Assembly: GCF_001550065.1 (NCBI RefSeq) | Contig: NZ_LRUB01000017.1 | Span: 1 to 64,000, forward strand | Reading direction: 5' to 3' | DNA from: Kordiimonas lipolytica | GTDB taxonomy: Bacteria > Pseudomonadota > Alphaproteobacteria > Sphingomonadales > Kordiimonadaceae | DNA length: 64,000 bases | Shown here: positions 16,906 to 24,709 of the stretch, in pieces | Layout: each line of letters starts with the position of its first letter | Numbering within the stretch: the first letter of the stretch is position 1 | Made by a program: the position numbers and the translations under genes | Notes under the pieces: generated by a model | Databases searched by the model: none | What the model was told of the DNA's origin: nothing | What the model saw: the letters and a program-made list of their open reading frames with translations, nothing else

Positions 16906-17931
16906 TCAAAGCAGGTCGTGCTTCTTCAGGCCGTGGCGGAACTGGTCATAGGTCAGCCCAACATGCTTGGCCGCCGCGCGTTGATTGAAGCGGCTTTCTT
17001 CAAGCGCATGCCTGTATAGTTTTCGTTCGAACGATGCAGCTTCTTCCTTGAGATCAAACGGGCCGTCCGGCAGGGCAGAGCCTGCGGGTGTTGCTTGGGG
17101 CATGGGCGTAGCGGGGGCGGCAGGCTGTTTGCGGTTGGTCTTAGCAGGCGGACGGAAAGGGCTTTCGAACGGATCGAAGACAATATCGCATACCGGCTGT
17201 TCGCCGTCCCACGCGCGGTAGATAGCGCGCTCCACCACATTCTTGAGTTCCCGGATGTTGCCCGGCCAGTGATAGTCCATCATCTGGGCCGTGGCCTTCT
17301 TTGAAAAGCCGGGGAACACCAACCATTCAAGTTCACGCGCCATGGCCATGCCGAAATGTTCGGCCAGCAGCATGATGTCTTCCTTGCGTTCCCGAAGTGG
17401 TGGCACGGTAATAACGTCAAACGCCAGCCGGTCCAGAAGGTCATGGCGAAATTCACCGGCATCCGCGGCCGCTGGCAGATCGATGTTTGTGGCGCCAATC
17501 ACGCGCACGTCCACATTGATGGTGTCGGTGCCGCCGACGCGCTCGAACTCGCCATATTCAATGACGCGCAGGAGCTTTTCCTGCGCCGCCATGCTCATGG
17601 TGCCGATCTCATCAAGGAACAGGCTGCCTTCGTCTGCCGCTTCAAACCGCCCCGCGCGGCGGTTCCTGGCACCTGTGAAGGCGCCGGGCTCGTACCCGAA
17701 CAGCTCGCTTTCCAGAAGTGTTTCGGCCAAAGCCGCGCAGTTCATCTTCTGGAAGACCCTGTTCCAGCGGTTCGACAAATAGTGCAGACGCCAGGCGATC
17801 AGTTCCTTGCCCGTGCCGCGTTCGCCGATCACCAGCATCGGCCGGTCAAGGGGGGCTGCCCTGCTGATTTGGTCCATCATGTCCAGGAAAGCCGGGCTGT
17901 CGCCGATGATTTGTTCTTGTTTTTTAACCAT
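16906..17931 (-). CDS. pspF: PspF, sigma-54 enhancer-binding activator of the psp operon
   Basis: The 341-residue product is a receiver-less AAA+ activator: Walker A GERGTGKE, GAFTGA loop (ELFGYEPGAFTGA), Walker B SLFLDEIGT, sensor motifs around GATNIDLP and WPGNIRELKNVV, and a C-terminal Fis-type helix-turn-helix (NQRAAAKHVGLTYDQFRHG). Absence of a regulatory N-terminal domain is typical of PspF, which is held inactive by PspA. It is divergent from pspABC with the sigma-54 promoter between them. Confidence 0.93.
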   Translation of the reverse strand: MVKKQEQIIGDSPAFLDMMDQISRAAPLDRPMLVIGERGTGKELIAWRLHYLSNRWNRVFQKMNCAALAETLLESELFGYEPGAFTGARNRRAGRFEAADEGSLFLDEIGTMSMAAQEKLLRVIEYGEFERVGGTDTINVDVRVIGATNIDLPAAADAGEFRHDLLDRLAFDVITVPPLRERKEDIMLLAEHFGMAMARELEWLVFPGFSKKATAQMMDYHWPGNIRELKNVVERAIYRAWDGEQPVCDIVFDPFESPFRPPAKTNRKQPAAPATPMPQATPAGSALPDGPFDLKEEAASFERKLYRHALEESRFNQRAAAKHVGLTYDQFRHGLKKHDLL

Positions 17932-18051
17932 GTGCTAATAATAGGTGAAAAATACTAAATATTGGTAATTATTTTTATCATGAATATCAGTTATTCAAGA
18001 GGTTAAATTTTTTATCCATTTAAAACAATGGGTTAAGAAATTTTCAAAAAC

Positions 18052-18067
18052 TGGCACACCCCCTGCA
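18052..18067 (+). promoter_or_regulatory. sigma-54 (-24/-12) promoter of the psp operon
   Basis: TGGCACACCCCCTGCA matches the RpoN consensus TGGCAC-N5-TTGCA, with the GG and GC dinucleotides exactly ten bases apart. It lies in the pspF-pspA intergenic region with an AT-rich stretch upstream (about 17935-18050) suited to enhancer or IHF binding. Transcription would start near 18079. Confidence 0.9.
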
Positions 18068-18150
18068 AACAAGGGAAATGTCAGCGACAAAAAAGACTGA
18101 CACGAAAAAACAAACACAAGACAGCGAACAAGAACTAGAGGACGACGAAG

Positions 18151-18318
18151 ATGACCAAGATGCTCCACATGATGCCGGTAACGCCCGGGACACGACGCGA
18201 GGGGATGGATGCTGTTGGGGTAATTGCAGGGGTTGAGCTCGCGCGCCACACAGATGGCCGCCTGCCAGAAATAAGCCGCCGCATGCGCCGCATGGAACGT
18301 CAACGTCGTCTCAACTAG
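18151..18318 (+). CDS. putative 55-residue leader ORF in the psp operon
   Basis: An ATG-to-TAG reading frame lies between the sigma-54 promoter and pspA, in the direction of transcription, with a purine-rich GAGGACGACGAAG just upstream. The product would be soluble and end in an Arg-rich tail (SRRMRRMERQRRLN). I recognise no family. It could be a genuine Psp accessory peptide or a leader that affects pspA translation. It is also possible that it is a chance ORF in the untranslated leader. Confidence 0.4.
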   Translation: MTKMLHMMPVTPGTRREGMDAVGVIAGVELARHTDGRLPEISRRMRRMERQRRLN

Positions 18319-18326
18319 TTCATCCT

Positions 18327-18364
18327 GGCCCCGGCTTAACCCCGAGAAGAGGGATGCCGGGGCC
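18327..18364 (+). promoter_or_regulatory. leader hairpin 1 upstream of pspA
   Basis: GGCCCCGGC (18327-18335) pairs perfectly with GCCGGGGCC (18356-18364). It starts nine bases after the leader ORF stop codon. There is no T tract, so it is a structural, pausing or stability element rather than a complete terminator. Confidence 0.55.
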
Positions 18365-18377
18365 GCGACTAACACCG

Positions 18378-18410
18378 CCCCCGAGAATAATAAAAAGCGA
18401 GGATCGGGGG
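18378..18410 (+). promoter_or_regulatory. leader hairpin 2 upstream of pspA
   Basis: CCCCCGA (18378-18384) pairs with TCGGGGG (18404-18410) around an A-rich loop, 63 bases before the pspA start. Together with hairpin 1 it gives the psp mRNA a strongly structured leader. Confidence 0.5.
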
Positions 18411-18473
18411 CATGTCCCAAAAAATGGCAAAAGCCCGGGACACGTAGCGAGGACATACGAAAGGAAGTACAAA

Positions 18474-19172
18474 ATGGGTATCTTTTCACGCCTGACTGAC
18501 ATCATTAACTCCAATATCAATGCCATTCTGGACAAAGCGGAAGATCCTGAAAAAATCATCCGTATGGTGATCCAGGAAATGGAAGACACGCTTGTTGAAG
18601 TGCGCTCTTCCGCTGCCAAGACAATCGCCGACCAGAAAGACCTGGAGCGCCGCATCAAGAAGGTGAAGCAGGCGCAGGGCGACTGGGAGAAGAAAGCCGA
18701 GCTGGCCATCTCCAAAGGCCGTGACGACCTGGCGAAAGGCGCGCTGATTGAAAAATCCAAGGTTGCCGAAATGCTGGCCCATCTTGAAGAAGAGATGAAG
18801 CATCTCTCTGAAGCGCTTGGCCGCAACGAGGAAGATGTTATCAAGCTGGAAGCCAAGCTTCGCGAGGCCCGCGCCAAGAAGGCAAGCATGCAGGCCCGCC
18901 ACAAGTCAGCGTCGAACCAGGTGCGTGTCCGCAAGAATCTGTATGACAACCGCATCCAGGATGCATTCGACCGGTTTGACAAAGTCGACGCCCGCCTTGA
19001 CCGCCTTGAAGGTGAAGCCGAAGCAATGGCCATTGGTCGCGGCGAAAACCTTGAGGACGCCTTCAAGGAGCTTGAGAGCAACGATGAGATCGAACAAGAG
19101 CTGGCAGCTCTGAAGGCAAAAGCTTCGGGTGAAACGAAGAAAGCTCCTGCAAAAAAATCGGCGTCGAAATAA
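18474..19172 (+). CDS. pspA: PspA, phage shock protein A (membrane-stress effector)
   Basis: The product has 232 residues and is full length. The amphipathic N-terminal helix MGIFSRLTDIINSNINAIL is the PspA membrane anchor, followed by long coiled coils (MVIQEMEDTLVEVRS and onward) and an Ala/Lys-rich tail. PspA binds stressed inner membrane, oligomerises as an ESCRT-III-like scaffold and inhibits PspF. The ATG at 18474 has AAGGA upstream and gives the canonical N-terminus; an in-frame upstream ATG at 18354 lies in the structured leader and is rejected. Confidence 0.95.
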   Translation: MGIFSRLTDIINSNINAILDKAEDPEKIIRMVIQEMEDTLVEVRSSAAKTIADQKDLERRIKKVKQAQGDWEKKAELAISKGRDDLAKGALIEKSKVAEMLAHLEEEMKHLSEALGRNEEDVIKLEAKLREARAKKASMQARHKSASNQVRVRKNLYDNRIQDAFDRFDKVDARLDRLEGEAEAMAIGRGENLEDAFKELESNDEIEQELAALKAKASGETKKAPAKKSASK

Positions 19173-19210
19173 TCGGCGCCCAACAACAATAAAGACATAG
19201 GGGAACTAAA

Positions 19211-19441
19211 ATGGACGAAGCCATACCAATCCTGCTCGTAGTCGTCGTGATCCCGCTCTGGATCATCTTCCACTACATCACCAAATGGAAGCAGATGAAT
19301 GGCATCACCGCCGAAGATGAAGCATCGCTGGGCGACCTGCGCACCGCCGCCGACCGCCTGGAAGACCGCCTTCGCACCATGGAACGCATCATGGATGACG
19401 AAGTGCCAGACTGGAGGAGCCGTCACCATGACAAATTTTAA
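19211..19441 (+). CDS. pspB: PspB, phage shock protein B
   Basis: The 76-residue product has one N-terminal membrane helix (IPILLVVVVIPLWIIFHYI) and a cytoplasmic leucine-zipper-like helix with ADRLEDRLRTMERIMDDE. It works with PspC to sense membrane stress and sequester PspA away from PspF. GGGGA lies upstream of the ATG. The 3' end overlaps pspC by 14 bases. Confidence 0.9.
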   Translation: MDEAIPILLVVVVIPLWIIFHYITKWKQMNGITAEDEASLGDLRTAADRLEDRLRTMERIMDDEVPDWRSRHHDKF

Positions 19442-19817
19442 CAACCGCCCGACCAAACTTTACAAAGACCCAGTCCATGGTCGTGTTATGGGTGTGTGTG
19501 CCGGCATCGCAGATTACTTCGACATCAAAGTTGGCGTGGTGCGTTTTCTGGCTTTCTTCGGCATCCTCTTTACGTTCCCGTGGCTTCTGATCGGCTATTT
19601 CATCCTGGGGATGGCGCTGGACCCAAAGCCCGAAGGCCTTTATGAGGACGAAAAGGAAGAAGAATTCTGGAAGCAGACGCGCAAGAGCCCGGACTATACG
19701 GCCGCTGAGCTGCGCCGCCGGTTCCGGGACATCGAACGCCGCACGTCCGAGATGGAGGCCTATATGACCAGCAAACGCTTCCGACTGGAGCGGGAACTGA
19801 AGGCTCTCGAAGACTAG
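19428..19817 (+). CDS. pspC: PspC-domain protein, phage shock protein C
   Basis: The product has 129 residues. The PspC domain is clear: RPTKLYKDPVHGRVMGVCAG, then a membrane segment LAFFGILFTFPWLLIGYFIL, followed by a charged C-terminal coiled coil (RRRFRDIERRTSEMEAYM). The start at 19428 is fixed by GGAGGAG inside pspB and gives translational coupling. It is an inner-membrane stress sensor acting with PspB. Confidence 0.92.
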   Translation: MTNFNNRPTKLYKDPVHGRVMGVCAGIADYFDIKVGVVRFLAFFGILFTFPWLLIGYFILGMALDPKPEGLYEDEKEEEFWKQTRKSPDYTAAELRRRFRDIERRTSEMEAYMTSKRFRLERELKALED

Positions 19818-19895
19818 ACTTTCAAGGGACTATATGTCGGAGCCTTCCCTTCCTGGAGAGCTTTCCCTTTCTCCCGAGAGAAGTGTTGCGACAAC

Positions 19896-19927
19896 GGGCA
19901 GGTGCTGATCGGACCTGCCCCTTTTTT
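19896..19927 (+). terminator. rho-independent terminator of the psp operon
   Basis: GGGCAGGT and ACCTGCCC form a perfect 8-bp stem followed by CTTTTTT, about 80 bp after pspC. Confidence 0.85.
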
Positions 19928-20039
19928 CATAAGCCGGATGGTTTAACCTGATGGTAACAAAGAGCGCCTAAAAGGCGCCGACGACAGCCGAAGAGCTCGC
20001 TCATAAGAGCCGCGGCAGACAGCAAGGATAGTGAGTGAC

Positions 20040-20270
20040 ATGAGTGTAGCCGTTATTGGTTTGGCCCTTGGGCTGAACGCCACATCACCTGCGATCACGA
20101 GTGAGATGAACCCCCACATGCTGGCGGCAGACCGCCACTATCAGGAACTGGTGTACCAACACAAACCTGTTTTCCGTGTTGCCCCGACAGAGGCCAGCCG
20201 GCTGGTTCTCAGGCAAAGGACGCGGCCCGAAAGGCGCGCCGAGGGCGACGCGCAGACCGAGGTCCGCTAA
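20040..20270 (+). CDS. small protein, unknown
   Basis: A 76-residue product with a mildly hydrophobic N-terminus (MSVAVIGLALGLNA) and a basic C-terminus rich in Arg (RQRTRPERRAEG). AAGGA lies upstream, and a GTG at 20031 is an alternative start. No family is recognised. It lies between the psp terminator and the convergent MFS gene. Codon use resembles its neighbours, but the evidence that it is expressed is limited. Confidence 0.4.
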   Translation: MSVAVIGLALGLNATSPAITSEMNPHMLAADRHYQELVYQHKPVFRVAPTEASRLVLRQRTRPERRAEGDAQTEVR

Positions 20271-20285
20271 CAGAAGTGCAGCATC

Positions 20286-21623
20286 CTAAGAGTGCTGGGC
20301 GTTAAGGCGGGCTTCTTCTTCCTCAAGCGCCTTCGCGTAGGCCTTGCGACCCCAGAGCAAAAGGGCAATGCAGGCTGGCGTCGTAATCGCGGCCACTGTC
20401 GCCAGCGAATAGTTCAGCATCATTTCATCACCAAATAGATGGTCGGTGAAGGCGCCTATCAGCAAGGGGCCGGCACCATAGCCGATGATGCTGGTACACA
20501 GCACATACATCGCGATTATCTGACCACGCATCTGATTTGGCGTGATGATCTGCAGCGAGGCGAAGGCGATGCCTGACGGCAGATTGATAAACAGGTTTGA
20601 AATGCCGAGAACCCACCATGCCGTTGTGGTGTCTGCGATAAAGGGTAGTATCAGGCTGGGCACCAAGTAGCCAATGGGGGCAACCAGAAGCGCCCGGATG
20701 TGGGCATCTTTCTTGCCTTGGCCCAGCCAATAGTCCGCAAGAAAGCCGCCGAGCAAAAGACCAGCCGGCCCTGTGAGCAGCGAAATTGTACCAAAAATTT
20801 TGCCCACTTCACCGGGTGCCAGGCCGTGGTAGCGGTGAAAGAAAAAGGCCAGGAAACTGAGTGTGCCGAAACCAAGCGCCGCCACACAGGAAACACCGAG
20901 GCAGATGCCGGCATAGGCTCTGAAACGGTCTTTCACATGCTTCACGACCTCTTTTACCGGTATACTGGCCCCACTTTGAGACACACCTTTTCTACTGGGT
21001 TCCTTGACCGTCAGCATAAGAAACGTCAACAGGATGCCGGGCAGCCCAACCATGAGGAAGGCTTTTTGCCAGCTGCCCATCAGGCCAACGCCGGGGATTT
21101 CCACATCCGGCAGGCGTTCTGCCAGGTCTATCGCCGCTCCCCCCACAATGAAGGCCAGAGCTGAGCCTACCGGAATGCCCATGGAATAGACGCTGAGTGC
21201 GGTGGCCAGGCGTTTTTTGGGAAAGCTGTCTGCAAGAATGGAATTGGCGGCTGGGGCCAGCGTTGCCTCGCCAATCCCCACACCCATACGCAGCAGGAAC
21301 AGCGAAATGAAATTGCTGGCCAGCGACGATGCCGCTGTCATCAGGCTCCAGAGAAACAGGCCGACGGCTATCAAGCCGCGCCGGCTTTTGCTGTCGGCAA
21401 TACGGGCGCAAAAGAGGCCGAAGACGGTGTAGAAAACCGCGAAGGCAAAGCCTGTCAGGAGGCCAAACTGGGTATCCGAGATGCCAAAATCCGCCTTGAT
21501 GGCTGGGCCCAAAAGCCCGAGAATCTGGCGGTCGATGAAGGAAAAGGTATAGATAACCAGCAGCAGCGCTACCATGTACCAGGCATAGGCCGGGCGTGGA
21601 TAGCCGTCTTGGTTTGGTGACAT
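20286..21623 (-). CDS. MFS transporter (spinster-like)
   Basis: About 445 residues with twelve predicted helices. It has the MFS signature GLFCARIADSKSRRGLIAVG in the loop after helix 2 and a helix-1 IDRQILGLLGPAIKADF of the type seen in the spinster-like subfamily of alphaproteobacterial transporters. The ATG at 21623 is chosen because GAGGGGA lies seven bases upstream; longer in-frame starts lack one. Substrate is unknown. It is divergent from sufE. Confidence 0.88.
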   Translation of the reverse strand: MSPNQDGYPRPAYAWYMVALLLVIYTFSFIDRQILGLLGPAIKADFGISDTQFGLLTGFAFAVFYTVFGLFCARIADSKSRRGLIAVGLFLWSLMTAASSLASNFISLFLLRMGVGIGEATLAPAANSILADSFPKKRLATALSVYSMGIPVGSALAFIVGGAAIDLAERLPDVEIPGVGLMGSWQKAFLMVGLPGILLTFLMLTVKEPSRKGVSQSGASIPVKEVVKHVKDRFRAYAGICLGVSCVAALGFGTLSFLAFFFHRYHGLAPGEVGKIFGTISLLTGPAGLLLGGFLADYWLGQGKKDAHIRALLVAPIGYLVPSLILPFIADTTTAWWVLGISNLFINLPSGIAFASLQIITPNQMRGQIIAMYVLCTSIIGYGAGPLLIGAFTDHLFGDEMMLNYSLATVAAITTPACIALLLWGRKAYAKALEEEEARLNAQHS

Positions 21624-21769
21624 GTGCGCTTCCCCTCGCTTGTGTCGCATGCCCTTTTTCAGCTTTAGGCCTTTAACTTGAGGGGCCAATCCGATAGACA
21701 CACTGTCGTTAGGTAAGCATTAAGTCGGGCGTTTGGCCCGACTGTCAAGGCGCTGGTGTTTGGATAAAG

Positions 21770-22189
21770 ATGATGTCTCTTGAAAATACGACGATCGCTG
21801 AAATTTTGGACACATTCGAGTTTCTCGATGATTGGGAAGACCGCTACCGCTATGTGATCGACCTGGGGCGCAAGTTACCGCCGCTCGACGAGAGCGAGAT
21901 GACGGATGACTATAAAGTGCGCGGTTGTCAGAGCCAGGTGTGGCTGGTGCCTGAGGTGGACGCGGAAGGCCGTATCCATCTGCGCGGTGACAGCGACGCC
22001 CATATCGTCAAGGGCTTGGTGGCTTTGATGCTGCTGATCTATTCCGGCAAGACGGCTGAGGAGATTTTGGCCACAGACGCCAAGGGCATCCTGGACCAGC
22101 TTGGCCTTGCGGCGCACCTGTCGCCCATGCGGGCCAACGGCCTGTTTTCCATGGTCGAACGGATAAGGGCCATCGCCGAAGCGGCCTAA
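21770..22189 (+). CDS. sufE: SufE-family sulfur acceptor protein
   Basis: The 139-residue product matches SufE in length. It has the active-site cysteine in VRGCQSQVWL, the preceding LPPLDESEMTDDYKV and the C-terminal GLAAHLSPMRANGL helix region. SufE accepts persulfide from the cysteine desulfurase SufS and passes it to the Suf scaffold for Fe-S cluster assembly. No other suf gene is in the window, so this is a stand-alone copy. Confidence 0.93.
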   Translation: MMSLENTTIAEILDTFEFLDDWEDRYRYVIDLGRKLPPLDESEMTDDYKVRGCQSQVWLVPEVDAEGRIHLRGDSDAHIVKGLVALMLLIYSGKTAEEILATDAKGILDQLGLAAHLSPMRANGLFSMVERIRAIAEAA

Positions 22190-22220
22190 GTTTAGCCCAT
22201 CAAATTGCAATGTTATGTTC

Positions 22221-22255
22221 AATGGATGCTGAACTTGTTTCAGGGTCTATGTCAG
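22221..22255. repeat. partial copy of a dispersed palindromic repeat
   Basis: TGGATGCTGAACTTGTTTCAG followed by GGTC resembles the arms of the inverted-repeat element at 58685-58772 (shared core CTGAACTTGTTTCAG). It sits in the sufE/symporter intergenic region. Confidence 0.6.
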
Positions 22256-22288
22256 GTGGTAATGGCGCCAGCTTACCCTGCAAAAGAA

Positions 22289-22316
22289 AAGGCCCCGGAT
22301 TTTCCGGGGCCTTCTT
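22289..22316. terminator. bidirectional terminator between sufE and the symporter gene
   Basis: AAGGCCCCGGA and TCCGGGGCCTT form a perfect 11-bp stem with a TTT loop, flanked by AAAAGAA on the left and CTTT on the right, serving two convergent genes. Confidence 0.85.
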
Positions 22317-22336
22317 TGTGTCTGCTGGTATCTGTC

Positions 22337-23773
22337 TTAGGCGATGAAGTTGTCAAAGATAATCTTGCCGAAGATGATACCGATGGCCGTTGGGCTCACG
22401 AACCGCACCAGGAAGTACCAGATGCGGAAGGTCTTATCGCTGAGCGCCAGCTCATCCATCATGTTCTTGCGTGTCACGAACCAACCCACGAACAGCGCCG
22501 TGAACATGCCGCCAAGTGGCATCATGATGTTGTTGGTCAGGAAGTCTTTCACGCCCATGATGTCCAGCTCAAGCCCAAGCATGTTGATCTTGATGTCCGA
22601 CAGCAGGTTTGTGCCCTGGCTGTAGGCTGACAGAACGCCAAGAAGCCCTGCGGCCACGCCCATGGTGACGGCAACCTTACGGCGGTTCCAGCCGGTTTTC
22701 TCCTCGACATAGGATACAGGTGGCTCCAGAAGCGAGATGGAGCTTGTAACTGCCGCCACAGCCAACAGGCCGAAGAACAGTGTGCCGAATACGATCCCGA
22801 AAGGCATCTGGCCGAAGGCGATTGGCAGGCTCATGAACACCAGGCCGCCGCCACCGGCAACATCAAGGCCATATGCGAATACGATTGGGAAAATCGCGAG
22901 ACCAGCCATCAGTGCAACGGCACTGTCTGCTGCCGCAATGGTCACGGCGGACTTGCCGATCTTCACGTCTTTCGTCAGGTACGAACCATAGGTCATGATG
23001 GAACCAAGCGCGAGCGAGAGCGAGAAGAACGACTGGCCCAGCGCCTGCAGGACCGTGTCCAGGCTGAAGCGTGTTGCCGGTTCGCCGGCTGCGATGGCTT
23101 CAGCGGTGTTCGGCTTGAACAACAGTTTGTCGAAATCCGGGTTGAACAGGAAGTCGATGGTCTTGGCGAAGTCGCCCGTGAAGCCGGAATAGATCACCAG
23201 AATGATCAGGATGGCGAACAGCGCCGGCATCAGCACGGTTACGGCTTTTTCGAGGCCGCCCTGAACGCCTTTCGCCACGATGAAGATGGTAATGGCCATG
23301 AAGGCAAAGTGGGACACCAGCGTTTTCACCGGGTCAGAGATATAACCAACGAAGGTGTTTTGCGCCGTTTCCGCGTCAATGCCGCTGAAGGTGCCCATGG
23401 CCGCTTTGGCCATATAGGCCAGTGTCCAGCCGCCCACGACCGAATAAAAGCTGATCACGATGAAGGCGCCAACCACGCCAGACCAGCCGATCAGGCTCCA
23501 CCAATGACTTTTCTTTTCGTCTTGTGCGATCTTTTTCATCGACCCGATTGGTGACAATTGCCCGCGCCGCCCAAGCGAAAGCTCTGCCACCAGCATGGGT
23601 GTGCCGATGAAGAATACAAACAGCAGGTAAACCATGACGAAGGCACCGCCGCCGCCTTCACCTGCTTCATATGGAAATTTCCAAATATTGCCCAATCCGA
23701 CGGCGCTACCGACGGCGGCCATGATAAAGGCCCAGCGCGATGACCAATGAGCGTGTTGTGCTGCTCCAGCCAT
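22337..23773 (-). CDS. neurotransmitter:sodium symporter family transporter
   Basis: The 478-residue product has about 12 membrane helices and the family hallmark in helix 1, SAVGLGNIWKFPYEAGEGGGG, shortened here to GLGNIWKFPY, which lines the Na+ and substrate site. TPMLVAELSLGRRGQ follows. Bacterial members (LeuT/TnaT-like) import amino acids with Na+. Substrate is not determined. It appears monocistronic, with the shared terminator at its 3' end. Confidence 0.92.
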   Translation of the reverse strand: MAGAAQHAHWSSRWAFIMAAVGSAVGLGNIWKFPYEAGEGGGGAFVMVYLLFVFFIGTPMLVAELSLGRRGQLSPIGSMKKIAQDEKKSHWWSLIGWSGVVGAFIVISFYSVVGGWTLAYMAKAAMGTFSGIDAETAQNTFVGYISDPVKTLVSHFAFMAITIFIVAKGVQGGLEKAVTVLMPALFAILIILVIYSGFTGDFAKTIDFLFNPDFDKLLFKPNTAEAIAAGEPATRFSLDTVLQALGQSFFSLSLALGSIMTYGSYLTKDVKIGKSAVTIAAADSAVALMAGLAIFPIVFAYGLDVAGGGGLVFMSLPIAFGQMPFGIVFGTLFFGLLAVAAVTSSISLLEPPVSYVEEKTGWNRRKVAVTMGVAAGLLGVLSAYSQGTNLLSDIKINMLGLELDIMGVKDFLTNNIMMPLGGMFTALFVGWFVTRKNMMDELALSDKTFRIWYFLVRFVSPTAIGIIFGKIIFDNFIA

Positions 23774-23908
23774 AAATCCCTCTCCCCGAGTTACTATATT
23801 TTTTGCGCAGTATGACAGCCCATGCGCAATTTGGGCGCCATCATAGAAAGAAGGCGCCCCAGTGGCTAGCGGAATCTTTGGTGGCGAAACAAGGCCTTAA
23901 ACCAAGGC

Positions 23909-24709
23909 TTACGGCGACGTGTCGAGCACTGCGCAATAGTCGCCGTTGCTTTTGACCTGTTGGCAAAGGCGGCGGGCGTCATCCCGATTGTCCAGCCGCA
24001 CGCCCAGGCGCACAACGCCGCCCGAAACATTGACCTCCCACTGGTCGATATAGCCCTTAAGGGATGGGAACTTGGCCTCAAGCGTCGGCTTGTTGCCCTG
24101 GGCGGACTGGTATGTCTTGTAGCTTTCCAGGTGCGCGAACCAGCGCCCAAGTGGCGAGGTGGACTGAGGCCTGTAAACGGTCATCGGCGAGCTGCTGAAT
24201 CCGCTTGAAGGACGGACGGAACTGATCGCGCTGCCGCCGTCCAGGGTCGGCAGGCCTTCATGCAGTTGTTGCGGGCGCGCGGAGGCGACATCCAGCGACC
24301 GCAGGTTCTGTGCGATCAGGGCCAGGCGGCGGGCCGCTTCGCTTGAGACGGTGCCATTCGCAAGAAGTTCGGTGCCGCAGTGCAGATACACAGGGTCTGT
24401 GGACCCTGCTGCCATCAGCCCAGCATAGAGTTTGCGGGCGGATACAGGGTGCCCGCTTTTCTCCATCGCGAGCGCTGTGAAGAACTGGTCAACAGGGCTG
24501 GCGAGCGGCTCGGCGCTCAGGATTTCGACAGCGTCGGCTGCACGTCCTTCACACAGGGCATTGGCCACCGGTTTTGGTGCGCGCTTGGCGCCTGCTGTAG
24601 GCTTGGTGCCCACAGGCGCGCTTGAGCATGCCGCGACAAGCAGAAGGGACAGCGCGAAGCCTGCGCCTTTTGCGATAGCACTGATGCCGGAATTATTGAG
24701 ACTGCGCAT
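23909..24709 (-). CDS. lipoprotein with C-terminal SPOR-like domain
   Basis: About 266 residues. A lipobox (LLVAACS) follows a hydrophobic signal, so the protein is lipidated. A helical repeat-like region follows (AVDAV/AVEILSAEPLASPVDQFFTALAM type), then a C-terminal module of about 75 residues (WFAHLESYKTYQSA to CQQVKSNGDYCAVL) resembling SPOR domains that bind denuded septal glycan. The ATG at 24709 overlaps the upstream carbonic anhydrase gene by 17 bases, implying coupling. The SPOR assignment rests on pattern, so it is moderate. Confidence 0.68.
   Translation of the reverse strand: MRSLNNSGISAIAKGAGFALSLLLVAACSSAPVGTKPTAGAKRAPKPVANALCEGRAADAVEILSAEPLASPVDQFFTALAMEKSGHPVSARKLYAGLMAAGSTDPVYLHCGTELLANGTVSSEAARRLALIAQNLRSLDVASARPQQLHEGLPTLDGGSAISSVRPSSGFSSSPMTVYRPQSTSPLGRWFAHLESYKTYQSAQGNKPTLEAKFPSLKGYIDQWEVNVSGGVVRLGVRLDNRDDARRLCQQVKSNGDYCAVLDTSP

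Noticed and set aside
18354..18473. N-terminal extension of PspA from an upstream ATG
   Set aside because: It lies in the structured leader, lacks a ribosome site, and would displace the conserved amphipathic N-terminal helix.
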